Of a stretch of DNA of 64,000 nucleotides, positions 10,692 through 19,278 are shown piece by piece. Numbering within the stretch: the first letter of the stretch is position 1; every line of letters starts with the position of its first letter. This DNA comes from Arthrospira sp. PCC 9108 (GTDB taxonomy: Bacteria; Cyanobacteriota; Cyanobacteriia; Cyanobacteriales; Microcoleaceae), in the NCBI GenBank assembly GCA_016745315.1, contig CP066886.1:5146501-5210500 (forward strand), given 5' to 3'. The notes beneath the pieces were generated by a model. That model was not told where the DNA came from and ran no database searches. It was given only the letters and a program-made list of their open reading frames with translations. The position numbers and the translations under genes were made by a program.

Positions 10692-10925
10692 ATGGTTCAA
10701 CGTGGTTCTAAAGTTCGCATTCTTCGCCAAGAGTCCTATTGGTTCCAAGAAGTGGGAACAGTTGTTTCCGTGGATAAAAGCGGGATTCGCTATCCTGTGA
10801 TTGTTCGTTTTGATAAGGTCAACTACAACGCCTACTGCGGTGTTGATGGCGGCGTTAACACTAACAACTTTGCTGAAGCTGAGTTGATCGAAGTAGAAGC
10901 ACCAGCTAAGGCAGCTAAGAAGTAA
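10692..10925 (+). CDS. psaE: Photosystem I reaction centre subunit IV
   Basis: 77 residues of clear PsaE: VQRGSKVRILRQESYWFQEV, then VDKSGIRYPVIVRFDKVNY and NTNNFAEAELIEV. PsaE is a small SH3-like subunit on the stromal/cytoplasmic face of photosystem I that helps dock ferredoxin and supports cyclic electron flow. The ATG at 10692 is preceded by GAGGAAAAT. The loop YNAYCGVDGGVNTNNF is the longer cyanobacterial form. The C-terminus is Ala/Lys-rich as usual. Monocistronic by spacing. Confidence 0.98.
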   Translation: MVQRGSKVRILRQESYWFQEVGTVVSVDKSGIRYPVIVRFDKVNYNAYCGVDGGVNTNNFAEAELIEVEAPAKAAKK

Positions 10926-11025
10926 ACTAGACTGATCTCGGCTAATCTCGTGGCGGCAGTGTCAGACAGTCCCTGCCGCCTGTCAATACCTTAATCGCAG
11001 CGACTGTATACCTGCTTATTTTTCC

Positions 11026-11940
11026 GTGCCAGAGTTACCCGAAGTTGAAACCGTTAGAAAGGGTCTGAATCAGACCACCCTCAATCAGCCTATAGTGGGT
11101 GCGGATGTCCTCTTAGATAGTGCGATCGCCCACCCCTGTCCTGTGGAATTTATCGCCCAAATCAACAACACTACCATTAACCACTGGTATAGGCGGGGAA
11201 AATATCTGTTAGCGCAACTACAAGCCCCATCACAGCCATCAAATCCTATCTTCACATCAAAAGACCCTATCGAGACCCAGACAAGCGACGGGGGCTGGCT
11301 GGGTGTGCATCTGCGGATGACCGGACAACTTTTGTGGTGTACTTCTGACCAGTCTCTGCCAAAACATACCAGAGTGAGACTGTTTTTGCCTGAAGAACGA
11401 GAATTGAGATTTGTTGACCAGCGGACTTTTGGTAAAATCTGGTTGGTTCCCCCCCATCTGGCGGTCATGGATGTGATTTCTGGTTTGCGGGAATTGGGAC
11501 CAGAACCCCTTAGCGATGAATTCTCCCCTGAGTATTTAGCCACCAAACTACGGCGCAGCCAAAGACCCATTAAAACAGCTTTACTAGACCAATCTATATT
11601 AGCTGGTTTGGGCAATATTTACGCCGACGAAGCCTTATTTTTGGCCAGAATTCAACCCACAACTCCTAGCTGTCGTCTCAGTCCAGACCAACTTAATCGC
11701 CTCTATACCCACATTGTCGCAGTTTTGCAACAGGCGATCGCAGACGGTGGCACAACTATTCGTAATTTCCTCAACGTCCAAGGCGTTAACGGCAACTACG
11801 GTAGCCACGCCTGGGTTTATCAACGTGGCGGGAAACCCTGTCGAGTTTGTCAAACCCCCATCACTAAAATTAAACTATCGGGACGGGGAACCCATTTCTG
11901 TCCTATGTGTCAACCTCAACTCAATTGTGATCTTCCCTAA
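11026..11940 (+). CDS. mutM: Formamidopyrimidine-DNA glycosylase
   Basis: 304 residues. This base-excision enzyme removes oxidised purines such as 8-oxoguanine and nicks the abasic site. The mature N-terminus PELPEVETVRKGL carries the catalytic Pro and Glu. LGVHLRMTGQL, the helix-two-turn-helix region LLDQSILAGLGNIYADE and a C-terminal zinc finger (CRVC ... CPMC) are all present. The start is GTG at 11026, fixed by the required Pro at position 2. It lies about 100 bases downstream of psaE, but the spacer gives no clear sign of cotranscription. Confidence 0.97.
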   Translation: MPELPEVETVRKGLNQTTLNQPIVGADVLLDSAIAHPCPVEFIAQINNTTINHWYRRGKYLLAQLQAPSQPSNPIFTSKDPIETQTSDGGWLGVHLRMTGQLLWCTSDQSLPKHTRVRLFLPEERELRFVDQRTFGKIWLVPPHLAVMDVISGLRELGPEPLSDEFSPEYLATKLRRSQRPIKTALLDQSILAGLGNIYADEALFLARIQPTTPSCRLSPDQLNRLYTHIVAVLQQAIADGGTTIRNFLNVQGVNGNYGSHAWVYQRGGKPCRVCQTPITKIKLSGRGTHFCPMCQPQLNCDLP

Positions 11941-12157
11941 ATCTCGATTGTTAAGATAGATGTTCATAAAGCTACGTCTATCATCTGTAACGGTAAAATG
12001 TAATTGGCCGTTCGTTAGATGGGAAGCCGGAACAAGTACAACAGAGAATGAATACCTTGTTTGTAAACATTCGCGTGGCTATCGCACAATCCTTGACATC
12101 AAATTAACTCACAAGCCCTTAAAATTTGGGATAGATTCATTTATTATCCTGCTCGCT

Positions 12158-12373
12158 ATGACTATTAAACGCGGAGATTTTGTTCACGCCATTCGGGAAA
12201 AATTAGAAAATAGCCTAGAAGTGACCGCCAGCGACTCCCGATTACCTCCCTATTTGTTTGAAACTAAGGGGGAAGTCATGGAAACTAAGGGAGATTATGC
12301 CTTTGTCAAATTTGGTCGAGTCCCTACACCAGCTATATGGTTGCGGATTGACCAATTGGAACCCGCTAAATAG
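12158..12373 (+). CDS. ndhO: NAD(P)H-quinone oxidoreductase subunit O
   Basis: 71 residues: MTIKRGDFVHAIREKLENS, LPPYLFETKGEV, YAFVKFGRVPTPAIWLRIDQLE. This matches NdhO, a small subunit of the cyanobacterial/chloroplast NDH-1 complex on the thylakoid membrane, used in respiration and cyclic electron flow. The frame is open upstream to 11960, but ATG 12158 starts the conserved protein and the upstream residues look non-coding. The gene stands alone between mutM and mdh. Confidence 0.93.
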   Translation: MTIKRGDFVHAIREKLENSLEVTASDSRLPPYLFETKGEVMETKGDYAFVKFGRVPTPAIWLRIDQLEPAK

Positions 12374-12582
12374 CCATGTGCGACTCCATGGGCGATCGGA
12401 TCACCCGGTTAATCCTATATCCTGACATAACTAGGCTGGGGTACTACTAACACCCCCAGGGTAGGGCATCAATAGCCCATAATCCCTAGGGGCAGTAGGG
12501 GAGGCTTCAAATTAGCCCTACCCCTTACCAACCAGCCTTTACTTCCCGTCTGGCAGACCGTTAATCAAAATCTAATTGGTAT

Positions 12583-13572
12583 ATGCAGATGGCTTCTAGT
12601 ATGTTTTTTCCTCCTTCATGTCACCCTACCCAGGTTTCCATCATTGGGGCAGGTAAAGTAGGTGGTACCCTAGCCCAGCGCATAGCAGAGAGTAATGTCG
12701 CCCATGTCGTCTTGCTTGATGTCGTCGAGGGTTTGCCCCAAGGGGTCGCCCTAGACTTGATGCAAGCCGGATCAGTCGAAGGTCACGATCGCAAAATTCT
12801 CGGAACTAATGATTATGCAGATACTGCTGGATCAGATGTTGTCGTAATTACAGCCGGTCGCCCTAGGACTCCCGGCATGAACCGCAACGACTTGATCGAA
12901 ACTAATGCCCCTATTGTGGCTCGTGCTGTTACTAATGCGATCGCTAGTTCCCCTAATGCAGTCATTATCATAGTCACCAATCCTTTGGATGTAATGACTT
13001 ATATAGCTTGGCAGGTCAGCCAAATCGAACCTTTTAGGATTATGGGAATGGCAGGAGTGTTAGACTCAGCTCGCTTCCAAGCCTTTATCGCCACAGAATT
13101 AAACGTTTCCGTTGCTGATGTTAATGCAACCGTTATGGGAAGCCATGGCGATTTAATGGTTCCCCTTCCCCGTTATTCTACAGTTAATGGCATTCCCATT
13201 ACAGAGTTAATGGATACTGAAACCATTAATCGTCTGATTGCTCGCACTCGTAATGGGGGGGCAGAAATAGTCGGACTTCTGAAAACTGGCGGCGCTTATT
13301 ATGCTCCCGCTTCCTCCGTGCGGACTATGGTAGAATCTATTTTACTCAACCGTCGTCGTCTATTGCCAACTTCTGCCTATCTCAAGGGAGAATATGGCAT
13401 GAAGGATATTTTCCTAGGGGTTCCCTGTTGGTTGGGATGTCGAGGCGTAGAAGCGGTTCTGGAATTAAACCTGACAGACAATGAACGCGAAGCACTCAAC
13501 AGTTGCGCTCAATCAGTTCGCGAAGGTATTGAAAAAGCCGATGCCGTTTTGGCTGCCACTGCTGCTGTTTAG
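12583..13572 (+). CDS. mdh: Malate dehydrogenase (NAD-dependent, LDH-like type)
   Basis: 329 residues of the lactate/malate dehydrogenase family. The NAD-binding motif IIGAGKVGGTLAQRI is at about residues 20-35. GRPRTPGMNRNDLIETN supplies the substrate-loop arginines, VTNPLDVMTYIAW follows, and the catalytic His is in MGSHGDLMVPLPRY. The arginine-containing loop (GRPRTPGM) fits malate rather than lactate specificity, as in bacterial LDH-like MDHs. Translation could start at 12583 or at the ATG at 12589 or 12601. Confidence 0.93.
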   Translation: MQMASSMFFPPSCHPTQVSIIGAGKVGGTLAQRIAESNVAHVVLLDVVEGLPQGVALDLMQAGSVEGHDRKILGTNDYADTAGSDVVVITAGRPRTPGMNRNDLIETNAPIVARAVTNAIASSPNAVIIIVTNPLDVMTYIAWQVSQIEPFRIMGMAGVLDSARFQAFIATELNVSVADVNATVMGSHGDLMVPLPRYSTVNGIPITELMDTETINRLIARTRNGGAEIVGLLKTGGAYYAPASSVRTMVESILLNRRRLLPTSAYLKGEYGMKDIFLGVPCWLGCRGVEAVLELNLTDNEREALNSCAQSVREGIEKADAVLAATAAV

Positions 13573-13715
13573 CCGCCGGGGGCGGGTCTTAGTAGTGCCA
13601 TGACGTACCCGCCCCGAAAAAACCCCTCCCCTTCCTTAACTCTTGCGGACCACAGACAGTTTCACCAAAGCCCTTGACAGTCTGGGATTTATCATTTATC
13701 ATTATTTGTATACAC

Positions 13716-14107
13716 GGGGCATTACTGGTTTCGACAGGACGATCAAACCGACCTTGTGATTCAGGCCGAGAGTGAGCCTCCTCTCGAAAATCAAAGGTTC
13801 ACAAAAAATGTAAGTGCGAACAACGTCGTACCTTTCGCTCGCGTTAAAGCCGCTGTTGCTTAATAACGAATACCTCCTATAGGTTCGAGCACTCACGGTT
13901 TGACTCCGTTAAGGACTGTGGGTTAAACCCCAACGGATGCTTCGGTTAAGCGTTCTCTGGTAGCTTAACTGAAAAAGACTCTACTAGAGAATCCTACCGT
14001 CAGGGATAAGTGACGGTTCCCGCCCTAAGGATTAGAGGGGCTATGTCTGTGAACGAGCAGGGCGTAAATAGTCGTTTTGGACATGGGTTCGATTCCCATA
14101 TGCTCCA
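13716..14107 (+). ncRNA. ssrA: tmRNA
   Basis: The 5' GGGGCAT pairs with ATGCTCC at 14100-14106 to close the tRNA-like acceptor stem, and a T-arm (GGGTTCGATTCCC) is present at the 3' end. The tag frame starts GCG AAC AAC at 13816 and stops TAA at 13861, giving ANNVVPFARVKAAVA. This is a close variant of the cyanobacterial tag that starts ANNIV and ends in Ala. tmRNA frees stalled ribosomes and tags the products for proteolysis. CCA is not encoded. The gene is one-piece, not permuted. Confidence 0.97.
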
Positions 14108-14132
14108 TTTTCTGTAAAACTTTATCCTGACT

Positions 14133-14172
14133 GCGATAACTGGGAAAGGCTTAACCCGGTTATCGCATTTTT
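14133..14172 (+). terminator. Rho-independent terminator after ssrA
   Basis: GCGATAACTGGG and CCCGGTTATCGC form a 12-bp stem with one G-T pair and a loop of about 10 bases, followed by ATTTTTAAAA. It sits 25 bases after the tmRNA 3' end and is well placed to end ssrA transcription. Confidence 0.8.
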
Positions 14173-14254
14173 AAAAACTATTTCACTATTTCCGGTTAAC
14201 CTTAGCCAGAAGAGGCTTTTAGTGGACAATAGAGGGGTCGAACCCACCATAAAA

Positions 14255-14320
14255 GCTATAACCCTTACTCTACCGTCACACTGATGCACTCGAAAGCGAT
14301 CGCATTATTAGGAGTGAGTG
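14255..14320 (+). repeat. Left inverted repeat of recombinase unit
   Basis: 66 bases that recur, inverted, at 15789-15854 with 57 of 66 positions identical by hand alignment. The identical core includes CACACTGATGCACTC, AGCGATCGCA and AGGAGTGAGTG. The inner end holds the AGGAG ribosome-binding site of the recombinase gene, so the gene starts 4 bases inside the repeat. Confidence 0.85.
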
Positions 14321-14324
14321 TAAA

Positions 14325-15728
14325 ATGAGTACAAGTACAAACAGTACGCACAGCGGTATATATCAAGGTTTTCAAGATATCCTTGAGTTTTTCAACTTAT
14401 CCCGCCAACAATGTCCCAAGGGTGTCAGGATTAAGCGCAATCGGGGGACAATCCAACTAGACATCACAAACGACCCAGAAACTGGGGGACGTAAGCAACG
14501 GGGCTGTAATTGCCAATTTACTCCAGAGGGTATCCGCAAGGCTGTAGACAAGGCTTGGTTAGTCCATAAATCCCTTGATGGACAATTTCAGTCAGTATCT
14601 GAATGGCTGGACTGGTACAAGGCTACTATCCTTGATGAATCCAAAGTTCCCATGGAAAACGACTTAATCACCTATCGTCAAGTGTTTAAAGAAATGGAGG
14701 ATGATTACTTTAATGGGGTACACAAGAACACTAAGCGGAAACGTTCCCGTGATCTGGCTAGTGACCAAAGTTCATTTAAACGCTGTTTTCTTACTGTGTT
14801 TAACAAAGTCACAGACTGGGATGTTTATGTGAGCTGGGAGGGTATAAAAGAAGCGTTATATAGCCCGTTACAAGATGGCAGTAGTCCGGTAGGTCATAAA
14901 ATATTCAAAGACAGATACTACCGACTAAGACAGGTAGCGGAACGTGCTCGATGCAAGAAAGCACTAGAGAAGATGGAAAAGATTGACCCTACCCAGACAG
15001 TATTTGCTGAATCCCAAAGTATAGACTTGGATACCTTGCTAGGCTTGCTAGACAAGGAACGTAACACTGATTATGGACGGTTGACAGACAATAATGCTCG
15101 TGATGGTTGGTGTTGGGTGTCAGCAATGTGTGCTTTATATGGATTGAGACCATCAGAGATTGCAGCAGGACAAAACTTAACCAAGGATATCACGGTTGAC
15201 GGCATAACGTTCCCCGCGATAAGTGACTCCAATAACATTGAGTTAGTGTTAGTGATTGGTGAGTTTACTTGCTTTGGTAGTAGCACCAAAACAGGTCAAA
15301 GGTTAGCAATACCAATGTCAAAAGACAAGGCTTTGATTAACCGTCTAGGGATTCATAACGTCTGTTTACCTATTACTGAACCTAAGAACCCAGCGGGCTT
15401 TAATCGTAACCACAGACAATGGTTAACTAACCATAATTGGGGATTCACCCAAGCATTAGCTTTCCGATATCTAGCCAACCAACTGGGAGAGATGAACGGG
15501 ATACCACAGGAAATCAGGGCGCGTTCGTTTGGTCACTCGGTAACGGTTAATGACAGCAAGTACAAAAAACGTCGCAACCTTGCCACAGAGTTAGGTATCC
15601 TGACACGACATCAAAAGCAGCCATTACCGCTAGATATGGCAAAGCAAGCACTAACCAATCATGGTATCAATCCAGACTTGCCACAGATTAAGGCAATTCT
15701 TAGGGTAATATATCAGCTTGATGATTAA
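14325..15728 (+). CDS. Tyrosine recombinase-like protein, possibly XisA/XisC-type
   Basis: 467 residues. The N-terminal half has a DNA-binding look (GVRIKRNRGTIQLDI, CNCQFTPEGIRKAV). The C-terminal half shows the tyrosine recombinase pattern: YGLRPSEIAAG with the first Arg, TKTGQRLAIPM with a candidate Lys, LAFRYLAN with the second Arg, FGHS and then SKYKKR with a Tyr nine residues after that His. The usual His of HxxR is missing. Length and this variation recall the XisA/XisC excision recombinases of cyanobacteria, but I infer that from memory of the family. ATG 14325 follows GGAGTGAGTGTAAA. The gene is enclosed by 66-bp inverted repeats and lies beside tmRNA, a classic integration site. Confidence 0.75.
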   Translation: MSTSTNSTHSGIYQGFQDILEFFNLSRQQCPKGVRIKRNRGTIQLDITNDPETGGRKQRGCNCQFTPEGIRKAVDKAWLVHKSLDGQFQSVSEWLDWYKATILDESKVPMENDLITYRQVFKEMEDDYFNGVHKNTKRKRSRDLASDQSSFKRCFLTVFNKVTDWDVYVSWEGIKEALYSPLQDGSSPVGHKIFKDRYYRLRQVAERARCKKALEKMEKIDPTQTVFAESQSIDLDTLLGLLDKERNTDYGRLTDNNARDGWCWVSAMCALYGLRPSEIAAGQNLTKDITVDGITFPAISDSNNIELVLVIGEFTCFGSSTKTGQRLAIPMSKDKALINRLGIHNVCLPITEPKNPAGFNRNHRQWLTNHNWGFTQALAFRYLANQLGEMNGIPQEIRARSFGHSVTVNDSKYKKRRNLATELGILTRHQKQPLPLDMAKQALTNHGINPDLPQIKAILRVIYQLDD

Positions 15729-15788
15729 CCCTCAATAAATCGACAACACAATACCCTCTAGGCTAAATACTTAGGGGCCTTCATTTGG

Positions 15789-15854
15789 CACTCACTCCTA
15801 AATGTGCGATCGCTTTTGAGTGCATCAGTGTGAGGGTAGAATGGGGGTTATAGG
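15789..15854 (-). repeat. Right inverted repeat of recombinase unit
   Basis: Inverted partner of 14255-14320 with 57 of 66 identities. With it, the repeat defines a 1600-base unit that contains only the recombinase gene. No obvious short target duplication is visible just outside the two ends. Confidence 0.85.
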
Positions 15855-15955
15855 TTGTAATTTTGCTTCAAGTCCCGGGTTCCGCATTGGCGAAACCAGG
15901 TTGGGCTGGGGGAAGTTGGGTTACGCTGCGCTTCACCCAACCTACATACTACATA

Positions 15956-17779
15956 CTAAGGGCTAAGAGTCGGGGGGGCACAGGCTACCCGAAAACCGAG
16001 GCTGTTGACGAGGAAGTCCGGGACGAACCAGTCGCGGAAGGCACAACGGCAGATACCAGGATTGTTGTTCCACGAACCGCCGCGCAGCACCCTCCCCCTC
16101 CTGTTTGTGTTGCTCAAAAAGTTGACTAAATATTCAATATAGTTTTGATAACGATTATCGTTACCAGCATCCCACACACCACCATCAGAAGGCGCACCCT
16201 TGTAGCTGTCGTGCCAGGGGTCAGCGCACCACTCCCAAACATTCCCGTGGATATCATACAAGCCAAAGGCGTTGGCTTGTTGAAACTGACCGACGGGGGT
16301 AGTTTTTTGGCGGTAGGCTCCCTTGGGTCCTGAGCCATAGGTGTAGTCGCCATTATAGTTGGCGAGGTCGGTGGTCAGGGTATCACCGACGTGAAAGGGG
16401 CTAGTAGTTCCGGCGCGGGCTGCATATTCCCACTCCGCTTCACTGGGTAATCGGTAGGGTTTGCCGATTCTTTTCGATAGGCGGGCACACCACTCAACTA
16501 CATCATACCATGAAACTTTTTCAACGGGAAGATTTAATCCTTTAAATCTTGAGGGGTCTGGGCTCAGGTCCCGTTGGAGTTTGGGGAAACTAACCACTTG
16601 TCGCCATTGTGCTTGGGTAACCGGATATTTCCCCATCAGGAAGGGTTTAATGGTGACTCGGTGTTGGGGTCTTTCATCATCATAACTTTGTACTTCACCA
16701 CTCGGCGCACCCATAATAAAGGTTCCCCCCGGAATCATTACCATCTCCAGGGTTACACCGTTTCCCAGGTCTTCGATAATACATTCAGCCTGACCGCGAC
16801 GGCGGTTAATTTGTTGTCCCTTTGAATTGACCGTAACGATATCAAATTCAAACTTCTGGGTGGGAGTTTTTGGAGTTATAAGGGGAGTCTTTTTACGACA
16901 AGAATATCCCTGTAAATCTGCCCACACTTCGGCTACAGATTGATAGCGTTTTTTAAAGACTGTCTCAGCCAAACGGTCTAAGATTTTGCCTAATTTATCA
17001 CTCACCTGATTCCCATTTAAATGCTCACGCCACACCCATTCTGCTTCTAAGGGGTCATATAAATCAGACGGACTCGCTTGGGTTAGCAGATATAAACAAG
17101 TCACCCCTAAACTATATAAATCACTCCCATATTGAGGTTTTCCCATCGCCTGTTCCGGGGCGCAATATTCCGCCGAACCGATAACCGTTCCGGTGACGCT
17201 CTGAGATGTGCTATGCACCTGTTTAGCCGCCCCAAAATCCACGAGGACTAACTTTTTATCACTGGCGCGTCTAATGATATTTTCCGGTTTAATATCCCGG
17301 TGAATTACTTTATTTTGGTGAACGAAATGCAAAACTCTCAATAAATCCTTGAGCAGGGCAATGATTTGATTGTCGGTAAAAGCGCCTTGATTATCTAGCT
17401 CCTGTTGTAGGGTTTCCCCTTCGATAAATTCCTGAACTAAATATTGACGGTTATCAGCGGTAAAATAAGCCAAAAGTTCGGGGATTTGCGGATGTTTGCC
17501 GAGGAGTTCTAAACGTTGGGCTTCTTGGTCGAATAATTGGGCGGCTTTTTGGAGGGTAGCGGTTCCTTGCGCCTGGGGAAGGAATTGCTTAATCACACAG
17601 GGAGGTTTAGAAGGTTTGAAGTCATCGACAGCCAGAAATGTGCGTCCGAACCCTCTTTGTCCGAGGATGCTTTTAGCATAGTAGCGTTCAACCAGTCGGA
17701 GTTTACTACCACATTTTTGGCAGAACTGACAACCTTCGGGGTTGCTGTGGAGGCAGTCTGGGTTCAGACACTGGCTCAT
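15956..17779 (-). CDS. Ser/Thr protein kinase fused to FGE/sulfatase-modifying-like domain
   Basis: 607 residues. It starts with a zinc-ribbon-like Cys cluster (CLNPDC ... CQFCQKCG, residues 4-23), then a Hanks-type kinase at about 30-300 with lysine VIK64, HRDIKPEN at 160-167 and DFGAA at 181. From about 330 it has a formylglycine-generating-enzyme-type domain: MVMIPGGTFIMGAP, RPQHRVTIKPF, YPVTQAQWRQV, LPSEAEWEYAARAGT, GNVWEWCADPW and RVLRGGSW. The kinase looks active. The FGE fold in such cyanobacterial fusions is often a sensing or C-type-lectin-like module, so enzymatic activity is not assumed. No transmembrane segment is evident. Confidence 0.93.
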   Translation of the reverse strand: MSQCLNPDCLHSNPEGCQFCQKCGSKLRLVERYYAKSILGQRGFGRTFLAVDDFKPSKPPCVIKQFLPQAQGTATLQKAAQLFDQEAQRLELLGKHPQIPELLAYFTADNRQYLVQEFIEGETLQQELDNQGAFTDNQIIALLKDLLRVLHFVHQNKVIHRDIKPENIIRRASDKKLVLVDFGAAKQVHSTSQSVTGTVIGSAEYCAPEQAMGKPQYGSDLYSLGVTCLYLLTQASPSDLYDPLEAEWVWREHLNGNQVSDKLGKILDRLAETVFKKRYQSVAEVWADLQGYSCRKKTPLITPKTPTQKFEFDIVTVNSKGQQINRRRGQAECIIEDLGNGVTLEMVMIPGGTFIMGAPSGEVQSYDDERPQHRVTIKPFLMGKYPVTQAQWRQVVSFPKLQRDLSPDPSRFKGLNLPVEKVSWYDVVEWCARLSKRIGKPYRLPSEAEWEYAARAGTTSPFHVGDTLTTDLANYNGDYTYGSGPKGAYRQKTTPVGQFQQANAFGLYDIHGNVWEWCADPWHDSYKGAPSDGGVWDAGNDNRYQNYIEYLVNFLSNTNRRGRVLRGGSWNNNPGICRCAFRDWFVPDFLVNSLGFRVACAPPTLSP

Positions 17780-17870
17780 AATCAGGATGGTTATTGATAT
17801 CTGATTTTACATTACCATAAATGCCGAAAATTAACCGGCTTTTTCACAGAAACCCGGTTTCGCCGGGGGA

Positions 17871-19187
17871 AGCTGGGTTTCGCTGCGCTTCACGCCAACC
17901 TACACTGGGAAGTTGGGTTTCGCTGCGCTTCACACAACCTACAATGGGAAAGTTGGGTTTCGCTGCGCTTCACACAACCTACAATGGGAAAGTTGGGTTT
18001 CGCTGCGCTTCACACAACCTACAATGGGAAAGTTGGGTTTCGCTGCGCTTCACACAACCTACAATGGTACACTGGGGAAGTTGGGTTTCGCTGCGCTTCA
18101 CCCAACCTACAATGGGAAAGTTGGGTTTCGCTGCGCTTCACACCAACCTACATACCTGCGCTTCACACCAACCTACACTGGGAAGTTGGGTTTCGCTGCG
18201 CTTCACACAACCTACAATGGTACACTGGGGAAGTTGGGTTTCGCTGCGCTTCACCCAACCTACAATGGGAAAGTTGGGTTTCGCTGCGCTTCACACAACC
18301 TACAATGGTACACTGGGAAAGTTGGGTTTCGCTGCGCTTCACCCAACCTACAATGGTACACTGGGGAAGTTGGGTTTCGCTGCGCTTCACACCAACCTAC
18401 ATACCCGCGCTTCACACCAACCTACACTGGGAAGTTGGGTTTCGCTGCGCTTCACACAACCTACAATGGTACACTGGGGAAGTTGGGTTTCGCTGCGCTT
18501 CACACCAACCTACATACCCGCGCTTCACACCAACCTACACTGGGAAGTTGGGTTTCGCTGCGCTTCACACAACCTACAATGGTACACTGGGGAAGTTGGG
18601 TTTCGCTGCGCTTCACACAACCTACAATGGGAAAGTTGGGTTTCGCTGCGCTTCACACAACCTACAATGGGAAAGTTGGGTTTCGCTGCGCTTCACACAA
18701 CCTACAATGGTACACTGGGGAAGTTGGGTTTCGCTGCGCTTCACTACAATGGTACACTGGGGAAGTTGGGTTTCGCTGCGCTTCACCCAACCTACAATGG
18801 GAAAGTTGGGTTTCGCTGCGCTTCACACAACCTACAATGGGAAAGTTGGGTTTCGCTGCGCTTCACACAACCTACAATGGGAAAGTTGGGTTTCGCTGCG
18901 CTTCACACAACCTACAATGGGAAGTTGGGTTTCGCTGCGCTTCACACAACCTACAATGGTACACTGGGGAAGTTGGGTTTCGCTGCGCTTCACCCAACCT
19001 ACAATGGGAAAGTTGGGTTTCGCTGCGCTTCACACAACCTACAATGGGAAAGTTGGGTTTCGCTGCGCTTCACACAACCTACAATGGTACACTGGGGAAG
19101 TTGGGTTTCGCTGCGCTTCACTACAATGGTACACTGGGGAAGTTGGGTTTCGCTGCGCTTCACACAACCTACATATTCGCTACATAT
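17871..19187 (+). repeat. Tandem array of about 30 short repeats (about 40-48 bp units)
   Basis: The unit core GTTGGGTTTCGCTGCGCTTC is followed by ACACAACCTACAATGG or ACCCAACCTACAATGG. Spacing between cores is mostly 40 or about 47-48 bases, the longer form adding TACACTGG. The ends GTTGGGT and ACCCAAC are complementary, so each unit can fold into a hairpin. A single diverged copy lies at about 15914-15945. All three forward frames stay open for over 400 codons, simply because the unit lacks stops; I do not regard this as coding. Confidence 0.9.
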
Positions 19188-19278
19188 TCGCCTAACCTAC
19201 AATGGGAATGGACGATTGACGACTAATTGGCGATAATCTAGTGGTGAACATTAATCCTCTGCTGGGAAAAGGCTTTTT

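Noticed and set aside
14107..15860. Classical att direct repeats of the tmRNA 3' end around the recombinase gene
   Set aside because: No copy of the tmRNA 3' end (GGTTCGATTCCCATATGCTCC) is seen downstream; the flanking repeats are inverted and unrelated to ssrA.
17821..19236. Three overlapping open frames of over 400 codons on the + strand
   Set aside because: They run through the tandem repeat; the unit simply lacks stop codons in all three frames. The peptides are frame-shifted translations of one 40-48 base unit.
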